Source: Microbacterium sp. SA39
Lineage (GTDB): Bacteria; Actinomycetota; Actinomycetes; Actinomycetales; Microbacteriaceae
Assembly: GCF_000967865.1 (NCBI RefSeq)
Contig: NZ_JXRU01000030.1
Coordinates: 1-64,000 of the forward strand
DNA length: 64,000 bases
Direction: 5' to 3'
The translations under genes and the position numbers were made by a program. Within the stretch, counting starts at the first letter, position 1. Each line of letters starts with the position of its first letter. Positions 9,046-17,848 of the stretch are shown in pieces. A model generated the notes under the pieces. That model searched no databases, had not been told where the DNA came from, and saw nothing but the letters and a program-made list of their open reading frames with translations.

Positions 9046-9948
9046 ATGCTGCCCGCGCACGCCTTCGATCTGTACCTGCGTCACGTCACGGTCGAACGCG
9101 GCCTGAGCGCACACACGATCGCGGCGTATCGGCGTGACCTCGACGGCTATCTGGAGTGGCTCGCCGCGCAGGGGATCGCCGACACCGCCGACATCACGCC
9201 CGCGCTGGTCGGGCACTTCATCGCAGAGCGCTCGTCGGCCGAACCGCCGCCGGCATCGACGAGTCTGGCGCGCCTGCAGTCGTCGGTGCGGGGGTGGCAT
9301 CGCTTCCTCGTGAGGGAGGGGATCGAGGCGGACGATCCGAGTGGCCGCCTTCGCCCGCCGAAGGCGCCGCGACGGCTGCCGAAGGCCCTCACGATCGATC
9401 AGGTGGAGCGGCTGCTCGCGGCGCCCCCACCGGACGAGCCGGTCGGCATCCGCGATCGTGCCCTGCTCGAACTGCTCTATGCCACGGGGGCGCGCGTGTC
9501 CGAGGCGATCGACCTCGATGTCGACGACCTCGCGCACGGAGATGTGCTGCGCCTCCGCGGCAAGGGATCGAAGGAGCGCATCGTCCCGATCGGATCGTTC
9601 GCGCGGGACGCAGTGGACGCGTACCTGACGAGGGTGCGGCCCGGTCTGGCTGCGAAGGGACGCGCGTCGTCGCGACTGTTCCTCGGAGCCCGAGGCGCTC
9701 CTCTGTCCCGGCAGAGCGCGTGGCTCATCATCCGCGCCGCGGCCGAGGGCGCCCAGATCACCAGCGACGTGTCGCCGCACACGCTGCGTCACTCCTTCGC
9801 GACGCACCTGCTGCAGGGCGGCGCCGACGTCCGCGTGGTGCAGGAGCTGCTCGGTCACGCCTCCGTGGCGACGACGCAGATCTACACCCACGTGTCGGTG
9901 GACACGCTGCGCGACATCTACGCCACCTCGCATCCGCGCGCTCGTTGA
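9046..9948 (+). CDS. xerD: Site-specific tyrosine recombinase XerD
   Basis: A 300-residue recombinase that resolves chromosome dimers at dif. It has an N-terminal SAM-like core-binding domain (residues 1-90) and a C-terminal catalytic domain with Arg150 (ATGARVSEA), Lys in RGKGSKER, His245 and Arg248 (SPHTLRHSF), His271 (LLGHASVATTQ) and Tyr280 (IYTHVS). ATG 9046 follows the Nudix stop by 2 nt; longer in-frame starts would lie inside the Nudix gene. The conserved housekeeping position argues that this is the chromosomal XerD and not a phage integrase. Confidence 0.95.
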   Translation: MLPAHAFDLYLRHVTVERGLSAHTIAAYRRDLDGYLEWLAAQGIADTADITPALVGHFIAERSSAEPPPASTSLARLQSSVRGWHRFLVREGIEADDPSGRLRPPKAPRRLPKALTIDQVERLLAAPPPDEPVGIRDRALLELLYATGARVSEAIDLDVDDLAHGDVLRLRGKGSKERIVPIGSFARDAVDAYLTRVRPGLAAKGRASSRLFLGARGAPLSRQSAWLIIRAAAEGAQITSDVSPHTLRHSFATHLLQGGADVRVVQELLGHASVATTQIYTHVSVDTLRDIYATSHPRAR

Positions 9949-10010
9949 AAGTCGTACCTTCGTATCCCGATGTCGTACCCGGGGAGGATGTCGTCCGCAC
10001 GGACCTTCTC

Positions 10011-10016
10011 TAGCGT
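10011..10016 (+). promoter_or_regulatory. Probable -10 element (TAGCGT) of the exporter operon
   Basis: TAGCGT in the 120-nt gap after xerD, about 50 nt before the lipoprotein start. A good AAGGAG ribosome site follows at 10059-10064, so this operon would have a conventional leader. Confidence 0.4.
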
Positions 10017-10068
10017 GGTGGCTTCGGTGCCGGTCTCCGGCGCCCATCCGTCACGCTGAAGGAGTCTC

Positions 10069-11100
10069 ATGCGTCTTCCCGTCCCGCTCGCCGCCGTGGC
10101 AGCATCCGTCCTCGTTCTCGCTCTCGCCGGCTGCTCCGGGACGAGGTCGGATGCCGAACTCGACTACAAGGATTCGCCTCTCAGCAAGTACCTCGAGGCG
10201 GCATGGGGCGGTGACCTCTCTCCCGAGGAGCAGCAGAAGGAGTTCGCCGAGACGCAGCGCAAGGTGGAGAAGGTCGTCGCGGAGTGCATGGCCGGCGAAG
10301 GCTTCGAGTACACGCCCGTCAATGCGGACGGCTCCGCCGCGGTCGGCGAAGCCGACGTGGTGTGGGAACCCGACAAGCGGGAGTGGGTCGAGAAGTTCGG
10401 CTACGGCATGGTGGTGAGCCCGTTCACCGAGAGCACCGAAGAGGATGCTCCCGCCGATCCGAACGAAGAGTATGTCGAGTCCCTGTCCGACTCTGAGGAG
10501 GCCGCATACTACGAGGTGCTGTACGGTCCGGTGCCGGACGAGGACGCCGTCGACGCGGAGACGTACGAGTACGACTGGAAGACGAGCGGATGCCAGGGGA
10601 AGGCACAGCACGAGGTGCAGGGCGAGGACCCGTGGCAGGGCGGGGAGTTCGCCGGCTTGCTGACCAAGATGCAGGAGCTCTGGTCGGAGTCGCAGGATTC
10701 TCCCGAGATGGCGGCGCTCAACAAGAAGTGGGCCGCGTGCATGACCGATGCGGGAGAGCCCGGATTCACGGCGCAGGCGGACGCGGTGCAGTCCATCCTC
10801 GATGAGCAGAACGCGCTCATGGAAGCGGCGGCGCCGGGGGAATCGGGCGATGCGGAGGGCGACGACTCGGTCAGTGGCGAGGAGAGCTCGCCGGAGTCGG
10901 AAGCCATCGCAGAGAGCCCCGAGATGACGGCCTTGGGCGAACGCGAGATCGAGCTGGCGCTCGTCGACCTGACGTGCCGAGAGAAGACCTCCTTCAAGGA
11001 GAAGTCGTTGGAGATCCAGTTCGCGCTGGAGGAGGAATTCATCGCGGACAACAAGGCCGAGCTGGAAGCCTTCAAGGCCGCCGCCGAACAGAGCAAGTGA
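10069..11100 (+). CDS. Putative lipoprotein of an ABC export cassette
   Basis: A 343-residue secreted lipoprotein. Residues 1-21 form a signal peptide ending in a LAGC lipobox with Cys22 as the predicted lipidated residue. The mature part is very acidic and Glu/Ala-rich, with four to five scattered Cys (for example VAECMAGEG, AACM and LTCREK contexts) that could form disulfides. No enzyme motif is recognised. It begins an operon with the membrane adaptor, ABC ATPase and permease that follow, so it may be an extracytoplasmic sensor or substrate-binding component. A perfect AAGGAG lies 5 nt before ATG 10069. Confidence 0.85.
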   Translation: MRLPVPLAAVAASVLVLALAGCSGTRSDAELDYKDSPLSKYLEAAWGGDLSPEEQQKEFAETQRKVEKVVAECMAGEGFEYTPVNADGSAAVGEADVVWEPDKREWVEKFGYGMVVSPFTESTEEDAPADPNEEYVESLSDSEEAAYYEVLYGPVPDEDAVDAETYEYDWKTSGCQGKAQHEVQGEDPWQGGEFAGLLTKMQELWSESQDSPEMAALNKKWAACMTDAGEPGFTAQADAVQSILDEQNALMEAAAPGESGDAEGDDSVSGEESSPESEAIAESPEMTALGEREIELALVDLTCREKTSFKEKSLEIQFALEEEFIADNKAELEAFKAAAEQSK

Positions 11101-11101
11101 T

Positions 11102-12664
11102 ATGGCCGAGCACGAGACACCGACGGAGAGGCTGCACGTCGTTCCGGCGGACGACGAGAACGAGACTTCGGAGGAACCACCCCTTCGGTCACGCGTGAGC
11201 GGATGGGGTCGCGTCGTGCGGGGGAACCGGACACTGTGGCTCGTCGCGCTGATCGCCGTCGTCTGCCTGGTGGCCGGCCTTCTCGTCGGGCGCTTCCTCC
11301 TGGCTCCTCCGTCCTCGGCGAGCGACGCCCCGGACGCCGGGCTGGTGACCGTGCCTGTCGAGTTCGGTCCGCTCAGCAACGACGTGACGCTGCGTGCGGA
11401 CGTCGGGTATGCCGATGCCGTCGAGGTGAAGCTCGACACCTCCGCCGTGTCCGGGCCCGCGGTCGTCACCGGGCAGGTGCCGGAAGTCGGTGCGACTCTC
11501 AACGCGCTCTCGATCGCCCTGGAGGTCGTCGGTCGTCCGGTCATCGTGCTTCCTGGCGAGCTCCCGGCCTACCGCACGTTGCGCGTCGGAGTCGCGGGTC
11601 CCGATGTGCTCCAGCTCAAGCAGGCGCTCGTGGGCGTCGGGCTCGATGCGGGGGATGTCTCGTCGAACATGTTCGACGAGGCGACCGCGAATGCGGTGGG
11701 TGCCCTATACGCCCAGGTCGGCTACCCGCTGCCGCCGGCCGAGGAGGGCGCATCAGAGGCGCTCCGCGGCGCGGAGGAAGGGGTGCGGTCGGCGCAGAAG
11801 GAGATCGCCGCAGCTCAGCAGGCCGTGGACGCGGCGGCATCCGGCCCCAGCAAGGTGGATAGCTGGCAGGCCGACGTGAAGGTCGCCGCGGCGGAACAGG
11901 CGCTGGGCGCCGCGCGCACGTCCGGCGAAGGCGTCCAGCAGGCCGAGTGGGATCTGCAGACCGCGAAGCTGGAGCGAGACCAGCTGCACGCCCCGAAGAA
12001 CGTCGCGTCCGAACGTTCAGCGCTGGACGCGGCGCGTGCGCAGCTGTCCTCCGCGAATGACGCGCTCGCCGAGGCTCGTCAGAAGGTTCTTCCGCACCTC
12101 CCCGCCAGCGAGGTTCTGTACCTCACCGAGCTTCCCCGACGGGTCGACGCGACCACGGTCGAACGCGGTGCCGTGCTGGAGGGGCCGGCGATGACGGTGT
12201 CCGGGGCGACGGTACGGCTCACCGGTGCGGCCGCCGAGGCGGATGCTCGCCTCCTCGAGGTCGGGGCCGAGGCTGCCTTCGAACTGCCTGACGGCACTGA
12301 GCATCGAGCGGTCATCTCGGAACTGACGCCCGGCAAGGAGAGCAAGTCCCGATGGGAGGTGCTGCTCGCGCCTGATCCGCTCACGCCGGAGCAGATCACG
12401 GAGCTGCAGGGGAGCAACGTCCGCGCGAAGATCAAGATCGGCGCGACCGACGGCGACGTCCTCTCGGTACCGTTGGCGGCGCTGACCGCCGGGCCCGGAG
12501 GAGAGTCTCGCGTCGAGGTCGTCGATTCCGACCCGCGCGACGGAGAGGACGCGGAGACCCGCATGATCGTCGTGGAGACAGGGCTGGCTGCCGAGGGAGC
12601 GGTCGAGATCACGCCGACGGAAGGGAAGCTCGAGGAGGGCGACCTCGTCGTGGTGGGACGATGA
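11102..12664 (+). CDS. Membrane fusion/adaptor protein with peptidoglycan-binding-like domain
   Basis: A 520-residue protein. A charged cytoplasmic N-terminus is followed by one membrane segment (about residues 45-67) and an extracytoplasmic part. Residues about 160-208 resemble a PG-binding-1 fold (RVGVAGPDVLQLKQALVGVG...). A long Ala/Gln/Glu coiled-coil hairpin spans about 215-320, then beta-barrel-like segments as in HlyD/MacA adaptors. With the ATPase and permease it forms a Gram-positive MacAB-like assembly. It begins 1 nt after the lipoprotein stop codon and overlaps the ATPase start by 4 nt. Confidence 0.85.
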   Translation: MAEHETPTERLHVVPADDENETSEEPPLRSRVSGWGRVVRGNRTLWLVALIAVVCLVAGLLVGRFLLAPPSSASDAPDAGLVTVPVEFGPLSNDVTLRADVGYADAVEVKLDTSAVSGPAVVTGQVPEVGATLNALSIALEVVGRPVIVLPGELPAYRTLRVGVAGPDVLQLKQALVGVGLDAGDVSSNMFDEATANAVGALYAQVGYPLPPAEEGASEALRGAEEGVRSAQKEIAAAQQAVDAAASGPSKVDSWQADVKVAAAEQALGAARTSGEGVQQAEWDLQTAKLERDQLHAPKNVASERSALDAARAQLSSANDALAEARQKVLPHLPASEVLYLTELPRRVDATTVERGAVLEGPAMTVSGATVRLTGAAAEADARLLEVGAEAAFELPDGTEHRAVISELTPGKESKSRWEVLLAPDPLTPEQITELQGSNVRAKIKIGATDGDVLSVPLAALTAGPGGESRVEVVDSDPRDGEDAETRMIVVETGLAAEGAVEITPTEGKLEEGDLVVVGR

Positions 12665-13341
12665 CGCCCGGTACGCCGCTCGTGGAGCTGCAAGATGTCA
12701 CGCGATCGTTCCCCGGCCCTCCCGAGGTGCAGGCGCTGAAGGCGGCCACCCTGGACGTCAGCGCCGGGGACTACCTCTCGATCGTGGGACCGAGCGGTTC
12801 CGGGAAGTCGACCATGCTCAATCTTCTCGGTCTGCTGGACCGGCCCACCGTCGGCGAGTACCGCCTGGCCGGCACCCGCACCCGTGATCTGACGGACGAT
12901 GAACGGGCAGCCGTGCGGGCTCGCTTCATCGGCTTCGTCTTCCAGTCCTTCCACCTGCTGTCGCGGAGAACGGTCCTCGACAACGTGCTCATGCCCATGC
13001 TGTACAGCGGGGTGCCTCGAGCGGAGCGCGAGTCGCGCGCCCGCGACGTGCTGGACCGCGTGGGTCTGGGCCACCGGGTGGACTTCTTCCCGAGTTCGCT
13101 GTCGGGAGGAGAACGGCAGCGGGTCGCGGTCGCACGCGCGGTCGTCAGCGGTCCACGGCTTCTTCTCGCGGACGAACCCACCGGGAACCTCGACCAGCAG
13201 ACGTCAGGCGAGGTCATGGAGCTGTTCGAGAGCCTGAACGCCGACGGACTCACCTTGATCGTCATCACCCACGATGACGCCGTCGCCCGGCGAGCAGGAC
13301 GCCGCATCCGGATCGCCGACGGCAGATTGAGCGAACTGTGA
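12661..13341 (+). CDS. ABC transporter ATPase, MacB/LolD type
   Basis: A 226-residue ATPase. Walker A is GPSGSGKST (about residues 43-51), the Q-loop is in FVFQSFHLL, the signature is SLSGGERQRVAVARA, Walker B is LLLADEPTGNLD and the switch His is in VITHDD. The length and motifs are those of type VII (MacB/LolD/FtsE) mechanotransmission ABC proteins. Both ends overlap neighbours by 4 nt (adaptor upstream, permease downstream), so the three proteins are made together. Confidence 0.94.
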   Translation: MTPGTPLVELQDVTRSFPGPPEVQALKAATLDVSAGDYLSIVGPSGSGKSTMLNLLGLLDRPTVGEYRLAGTRTRDLTDDERAAVRARFIGFVFQSFHLLSRRTVLDNVLMPMLYSGVPRAERESRARDVLDRVGLGHRVDFFPSSLSGGERQRVAVARAVVSGPRLLLADEPTGNLDQQTSGEVMELFESLNADGLTLIVITHDDAVARRAGRRIRIADGRLSEL

Positions 13342-14615
13342 GCGCGGATCCGGTCCCGGAGGCTCCCTCGGCGCTGCTCCCCGCCGTGGCCCACCAGGAC
13401 CGCTTCACGTTTCAGGATCTGGTCGCCGAGGCGACCGCCGACATCGGCTCACGCCCGGCGAGACTCGTCATGACCATCCTCGGAACGGTCCTCGGTATCG
13501 CCTCTCTGGTCGCCACTCTGGGATTCGCGCAGACGGCGGCGGCGCAGATCGCCCGTCAGTTCGACGGCGTCGCCGCGACTCAGGTCGTGGTCGCGCCGGC
13601 GAAGGCGAAGGCGGGGCAGGAGAACACGACCGTGGCAGCCGGTCGCCTTCCCTGGGACTCTCCCGAGCGGGTGAGCACGCTGGCCGGCGTCGAGAGCGCG
13701 GCGCTCCTGAGCGAGCTCGAGCTCGCGGAGGACGAGACCATCACCACGGTGCCGGTCAATGACCCGTCCGCGCCGATCGTCGCCTCGCCTCGGCTGTTCG
13801 CGGCGACGCCTGATGTGATGGACGTCGTCGAAGGCAGCCTCGTGGCCGGTCGATTCTTCGACGAGGGGCATGAGGCCCGCACCGACCGGGTCGCGGTGCT
13901 CGGCGGGCGGGCGGCGCAGGACATGGGCGTCAACAGGGTCGATTCGCAGCCTTCCGTCTTCATCGCCGGCGTCGCGTACTCGGTGATCGGCATCCTGGAC
14001 GGCGCGGGCGCGCGATCAGAGCTTCAGGACGCGGTCATCGTTCCGCAATCGACGGGGCGAGCGGACTTCGGACTGGCCGCGCCGGGCGAACTCGCGATCC
14101 GCATCGCCGTCGGGGCGGGGCCGCTCGTCGCCGAGCAGGCCGTGGTGGCGCTCCAGCCGGATGACCCCGACTCGCTCGAAGCCAGCGCGCCCTCGTCGTC
14201 GTCCGATCTCAGCGACAGCGTCCAGGCGGATGTGAACATCGTCTTCCTGATCCTGGGGGTGATCGCGCTCCTCGCCGGCGGTCTCGGCATCGCGAACGTG
14301 ACCTTCCTGTCGGTGATGGAACGAGTCGGCGAGATCGGTCTTCGCCGCGCACTCGGGGCCACGCGTCGTCAGATCGGCAGACAGTTCATGGTGGAGTCGG
14401 TCGTGATCGGATTCATCGGGGGCATCATCGGCTCGGCCGTCGGTGTCGTGGCGGTGATCGTCGTCGCGGTGATCCAGGGCTGGGCGCCGGAGACCGATCC
14501 TCTCGTCGCCATCGGCGGAGCGCTCCTGGGAGCGGTGGTCGGATGGGCATCCGGCTGGTACCCGGCCCGTCGTGCGGCGAGCATCGAACCGGTCGAGGCG
14601 CTGCGCGGCGGATGA
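13338..14615 (+). CDS. ABC transporter permease, MacB/FtsX family
   Basis: A 425-residue permease with the four-helix MacB/FtsX layout. One membrane segment lies near residues 47-70 (GSRPARLVMTILGTVLG onward), then a large periplasmic-type domain (about 70-285). Three C-terminal segments include VFLILGVIALLAGGLGIANV and an FtsX-type helix pair ending WYPARRAASIEPVEALRGG, the typical family tail. It starts with GTG in a GTGA overlap with the ATPase. Export of a peptide, lipid or drug, or signalling, are all possible. Confidence 0.92.
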   Translation: MSADPVPEAPSALLPAVAHQDRFTFQDLVAEATADIGSRPARLVMTILGTVLGIASLVATLGFAQTAAAQIARQFDGVAATQVVVAPAKAKAGQENTTVAAGRLPWDSPERVSTLAGVESAALLSELELAEDETITTVPVNDPSAPIVASPRLFAATPDVMDVVEGSLVAGRFFDEGHEARTDRVAVLGGRAAQDMGVNRVDSQPSVFIAGVAYSVIGILDGAGARSELQDAVIVPQSTGRADFGLAAPGELAIRIAVGAGPLVAEQAVVALQPDDPDSLEASAPSSSSDLSDSVQADVNIVFLILGVIALLAGGLGIANVTFLSVMERVGEIGLRRALGATRRQIGRQFMVESVVIGFIGGIIGSAVGVVAVIVVAVIQGWAPETDPLVAIGGALLGAVVGWASGWYPARRAASIEPVEALRGG

Positions 14616-14689
14616 GCTCCCCGATGCGGTGATGCCTTCGGATCGATGGCGGTCGCGCGTGCCGGAAGGCCGGGCGCAGGGGCGGCCGC

Positions 14690-14695
14690 TAGAAT
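14690..14695 (+). promoter_or_regulatory. parA operon -10 element (TAGAAT)
   Basis: TAGAAT lies 29 nt before GTG 14725 in the gap after the exporter permease, with an AAGGAGCAGGAG ribosome site between. This suggests parA-scpA-scpB and following genes can be expressed independently of the exporter cassette. Confidence 0.5.
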
Positions 14696-14724
14696 CGACC
14701 AAGCACGAAGGAGCAGGAGAACCG

Positions 14725-15615
14725 GTGGCTGAGAAAGCGGCGAAGTCCAGGGCGAAGGCAGAGAAGGCCGACGAGACCCCCTTGGGACCCACCGGACGCC
14801 CGTATCACGGGTTCGCGACCCCGGCCGCGCTGAAGTCGCATGGACCTGCCCGCATCATCGCGCTCTGCAATCAGAAGGGTGGCGTCGGCAAGACGACCAC
14901 GACCATCAACCTCGCGGCGGCTCTCGCTGAGTACGGCCGCAAGGTGCTCGCCGTCGACTTCGATCCGCAGGGCGCGCTCTCCGCCGGTCTCGGCATCCAG
15001 ACGCACGATGTGCCCACGGTCTACGACCTGCTGCTCGACACGAAGCGCGACGCGCATGACGCGATCGTCTCCTCCGGCGTCGCGGGCCTCGACGTGATGC
15101 CCGCGAACATCGATCTCTCGGCTGCCGAGGTTCACCTGGTGAACGAGGTCGCGCGCGAGACGATCCTCGCGCGTGTTCTCCGTCAGGTCGCGGGGGAGTA
15201 CGACGTCATCCTCGTCGATTGCCAGCCGTCGCTCGGACTGCTCACCGTCAATGCCCTCACCGCCGCACACGGCGTGATCATCCCGCTCGAGTGCGAGTTC
15301 TTCGCGCTGCGCGGAGTGGCCCTGCTGATCGAGACCATCGACAAGGTCCGGGACCGCCTGAACCCGTCGATCACGATGGACGGACTGCTGGCGACGATGT
15401 ACGACTCGCGCACCCTGCACTCGCGAGAGGTGCTCGAGCGGGTGGTCGAGACCTTCGGCGACGACGTGCTGGAGACGGTGATCGGCCGTACGGTGAAGTT
15501 CCCCGACGCCTCGGTCTCCGGCGTGCCCATCACCGAGTTCGCTCCGGAGCACGCCGCCGCCCAGGCCTACCTGCGGCTGGCGCGGGAGCTGGTCGCCCGT
15601 GGCGCCGTCGCCTGA
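14725..15615 (+). CDS. parA: ParA-family ATPase of the scpAB operon
   Basis: A 296-residue P-loop ATPase with the deviant Walker [14 protein letters not shown] (residues 48-60), preceded by a Lys/Ala-rich tail of about 40 residues. Later motifs VDFDPQGALS and VDCQPSLG fit the Soj/ParA family. No parB or parS is nearby; as in M. tuberculosis (Rv1708), it leads scpA and scpB, so a role in chromosome organisation is likely but partner-specific function is not shown. GTG 14725 is chosen because a strong GGAGCAGGAG lies 5 nt upstream; the longer frame runs into the permease gene. Confidence 0.92.
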   Translation: MAEKAAKSRAKAEKADETPLGPTGRPYHGFATPAALKSHGPARIIALCNQKGGVGKTTTTINLAAALAEYGRKVLAVDFDPQGALSAGLGIQTHDVPTVYDLLLDTKRDAHDAIVSSGVAGLDVMPANIDLSAAEVHLVNEVARETILARVLRQVAGEYDVILVDCQPSLGLLTVNALTAAHGVIIPLECEFFALRGVALLIETIDKVRDRLNPSITMDGLLATMYDSRTLHSREVLERVVETFGDDVLETVIGRTVKFPDASVSGVPITEFAPEHAAAQAYLRLARELVARGAVA

Positions 15616-16447
15616 GCAGAATCCTCTCGCCGACGCGCCCGAGCCTGTCGAGGGCGTCGAGGAGACTGCGGGCTTCCGCGTCTCCCTGACGAACTTCGAC
15701 GGTCCGTTCGACCTGCTGCTGAACCTCATCTCGAAGCACGAGATGGACATCACCGAGGTCTCGCTGAGTGCGGTCACCAACGATTTCATCGCCTATCTGA
15801 GCCATCTCGACGATGATGAGGAACTAGATCAGGCATCCGAGTTCCTCGTCGTCGCGGCGACCCTGCTCGACATGAAGGTCGCCGGACTCCTGCCTCAGGG
15901 GGAGCTGGTGGATGCCGAGGCGGTGGCTTTGCTCGAAGCACGCGACCTGCTGTTCGCGCGTCTCCTGCAGTACCGGGCGTTCAAGGAGGTCTCCGCCTGG
16001 TTCGCCCGCTGCCTGCAGCGGGAGGATCGGCGGCACGTGCGGGCGGTGCGCCTCGACGAGAAGCACCGGCGGCAGACGCCGGAACTCGTCTGGACGCTCA
16101 CCGTCGACGACTTCGCCGCTCTCGCCCTTCTCGCGTTCGCGCCGAAGGAGATCCCGCATGTCGGCCTCGACCACCTGCACGCGCCGCTCATCAGCATCCG
16201 CGAACAGGCGGCCATCGTGGTGACGCTGCTGCGCAGCACCGAATCCGTGAGCTTCCGCGAACTCGTCGCAGGCGTCACCGAGCCGGGCATCGTGGTCGCG
16301 CGCTTCATCTCGGTGCTGGAGCTGTATCGTCACGCGGCGCTGTCCTTCGAACAACTGGAACCGCTCGGCGAGCTCACGCTCCGCTGGGCAGCCGACACCT
16401 GGTCGGACGAGACTCTGGCGACGTTGGGAGCCGATTATGACCGATGA
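15599..16447 (+). CDS. scpA: Segregation and condensation protein A
   Basis: A 282-residue kleisin of the SMC-ScpAB complex. The N-terminal helical domain carries the family signature VSLTNFDGPFDLLLNLISKHEMDI (in part) near residues 25-48, and the C-terminal winged-helix end contains FLELLEL-type helices (FISVLELYRHAALSFEQ). It starts with GTG and overlaps parA by 17 nt and scpB by 11 nt, which supports coupled synthesis of ScpA and ScpB. Confidence 0.93.
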   Translation: MAPSPEQNPLADAPEPVEGVEETAGFRVSLTNFDGPFDLLLNLISKHEMDITEVSLSAVTNDFIAYLSHLDDDEELDQASEFLVVAATLLDMKVAGLLPQGELVDAEAVALLEARDLLFARLLQYRAFKEVSAWFARCLQREDRRHVRAVRLDEKHRRQTPELVWTLTVDDFAALALLAFAPKEIPHVGLDHLHAPLISIREQAAIVVTLLRSTESVSFRELVAGVTEPGIVVARFISVLELYRHAALSFEQLEPLGELTLRWAADTWSDETLATLGADYDR

Positions 16448-17042
16448 CTCTTCGAGCTCTTCCGTGATCGAGGAGGCCGTGCGGGACACGCCCCTCTCCG
16501 AACGCGTCGAGGCGATCCTCCTCATCGTGGACGAGCCGATCGGTCTCGTGGCGCTGGCGGCCGCCGTCGGGTCGCCGGTGCCCGCCGTGCGCCAGACGCT
16601 CGAGACCCTCGTCGACGACTACGACGGGCGAGGGCACGGCCCGCGTCGCGGCTTCGAGCTGCGCGAGGTGGGCGGCGGCTGGCGGCTCTATGTGCGCGAG
16701 AACCACGACGACCTCGTGGCCGAGTTCATCGGCGGTCAGGCTCCGGCTCGGCTGTCGCAGGCCGCGCTCGAGACCCTCGCCGTGATCGCCTACAAGCAGC
16801 CGGTCACCCGCAGCCAGGTCGCCTCGATCCGTGCGGTGAACGTCGACTCGGTTGTGCGCACGCTGCTCGCGCGCGGACTGATCACCGAGCTGTTCGCCGA
16901 CTCTGAGACCGGTGCGATCAACTACGGCACCTCCGACGCACTCCTGCAGCACCTGGGCATCAACTCACTCGACGAGCTGCCCCCGATCTCGCCGCTTCTC
17001 GACGACGGCGCAGACGGCTTCGACGAAGGGACCATCCGATGA
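16437..17042 (+). CDS. scpB: Segregation and condensation protein B
   Basis: A 201-residue ScpB with two winged-helix domains. The recognisable core is LSQAALETLAVIAYKQPVTR near residues 102-121, followed by RAVNVDSVVRTLLARGLI. It binds ScpA and stabilises the SMC-kleisin ring. It starts inside scpA (11-nt overlap) and shares ATGA with rluB. Confidence 0.94.
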   Translation: MTDDSSSSSVIEEAVRDTPLSERVEAILLIVDEPIGLVALAAAVGSPVPAVRQTLETLVDDYDGRGHGPRRGFELREVGGGWRLYVRENHDDLVAEFIGGQAPARLSQAALETLAVIAYKQPVTRSQVASIRAVNVDSVVRTLLARGLITELFADSETGAINYGTSDALLQHLGINSLDELPPISPLLDDGADGFDEGTIR

Positions 17043-17848
17043 GCGACGCTTCGACAGGCTCAGCGACCGAAAGCCAGCCCGAGGGCGTACGCCTGCAGAA
17101 GGTGCTCGCCGCCGCCGGAGTGGCGTCGCGCCGCGTCGTCGAGAACTACATCACCGAGGGACGCATCCGCGTGAACGGCGTGGTGGTCGAGGAGCTCGGC
17201 CGTCGGATCGACCCGGAGCGCGACCTGGTCGACGTCGACGGCACCGCCGTGCAGCTCGACGTCTCGAAGCGTTACGTGATGCTCAACAAGCCGACCGGCG
17301 TCGTCAGCAGCATGAAGGACGAGAACGGTCGCCCGGACCTCCGCCAGTTCACCGCGGACTACGAGGAGAGGCTGTACAACGTCGGCCGGCTCGACGCCGA
17401 GACGAGCGGGCTGCTGATCCTGACGAATGACGGCGAGCTGGCGCATGTGCTGGCGCATCCGTCGTTCGGCGTGACCAAGGTCTACATCGCGAAGGTCGAG
17501 GGAACGGTCCTGCCGCAGACGATCTCGAAGCTCACGAAGGGCATCGAGCTCGAAGACGGCGCGATCGCGGCCGACAAAGCACGCCTGCTGGACACGTCTC
17601 GCGGGTCGAGCCTGGTGGAGCTGACGCTGCACTCCGGGCGCAACCGCATCGTGCGCCGCATGCTGGCCGCCGTCGGCCACCCGGTCACCGAGCTGGTCCG
17701 CCGGCAGTTCGGCCCCCTGCACCTGGGAACGCTCCCTGCGGGGAAGTCGCGGGAACTGAGTAAAATCGAACTCGGTGCGCTCTTGACTCTGTCGCGCCAG
17801 GATTCCGACGCCGCTGAGGCGCCAGGCGAGCAGCAGGAGAACGAGTGA
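17039..17848 (+). CDS. rluB: RluB/RsuA-family 23S rRNA pseudouridine synthase
   Basis: A 269-residue enzyme with an N-terminal S4 domain (VRLQKVLAAAGVASRR) and a catalytic domain with the family Asp in VGRLDAETSGLLILTNDG. It isomerises uridine in 23S rRNA. Codons 4-10 are encoded by a copy of a short interspersed repeat (17048-17068), giving the odd leader MSDASTGSATESQPEG before the conserved S4 start; a downstream start is therefore worth considering, though the ATGA overlap with scpB supports ATG 17039. The stop overlaps tyrA (GTGA). Confidence 0.94.
   Translation: MSDASTGSATESQPEGVRLQKVLAAAGVASRRVVENYITEGRIRVNGVVVEELGRRIDPERDLVDVDGTAVQLDVSKRYVMLNKPTGVVSSMKDENGRPDLRQFTADYEERLYNVGRLDAETSGLLILTNDGELAHVLAHPSFGVTKVYIAKVEGTVLPQTISKLTKGIELEDGAIAADKARLLDTSRGSSLVELTLHSGRNRIVRRMLAAVGHPVTELVRRQFGPLHLGTLPAGKSRELSKIELGALLTLSRQDSDAAEAPGEQQENE
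17048..17068 (+). repeat. Short interspersed repeat copy 1 (translated in rluB)
   Basis: A 21-bp sequence beginning GCTTCGACAGG. Its reverse complement recurs at 48298-48318 with a single mismatch. Here it forms codons 4-10 of rluB, outside the conserved domain. Similar words are familiar between genes of Microbacteriaceae genomes (from memory). Confidence 0.7.

Noticed and set aside
9046..9948. Phage or island integrase
   Set aside because: It is embedded in the conserved pyrG-Nudix-parA block, matches XerD throughout, and no phage genes or attachment repeats are present.
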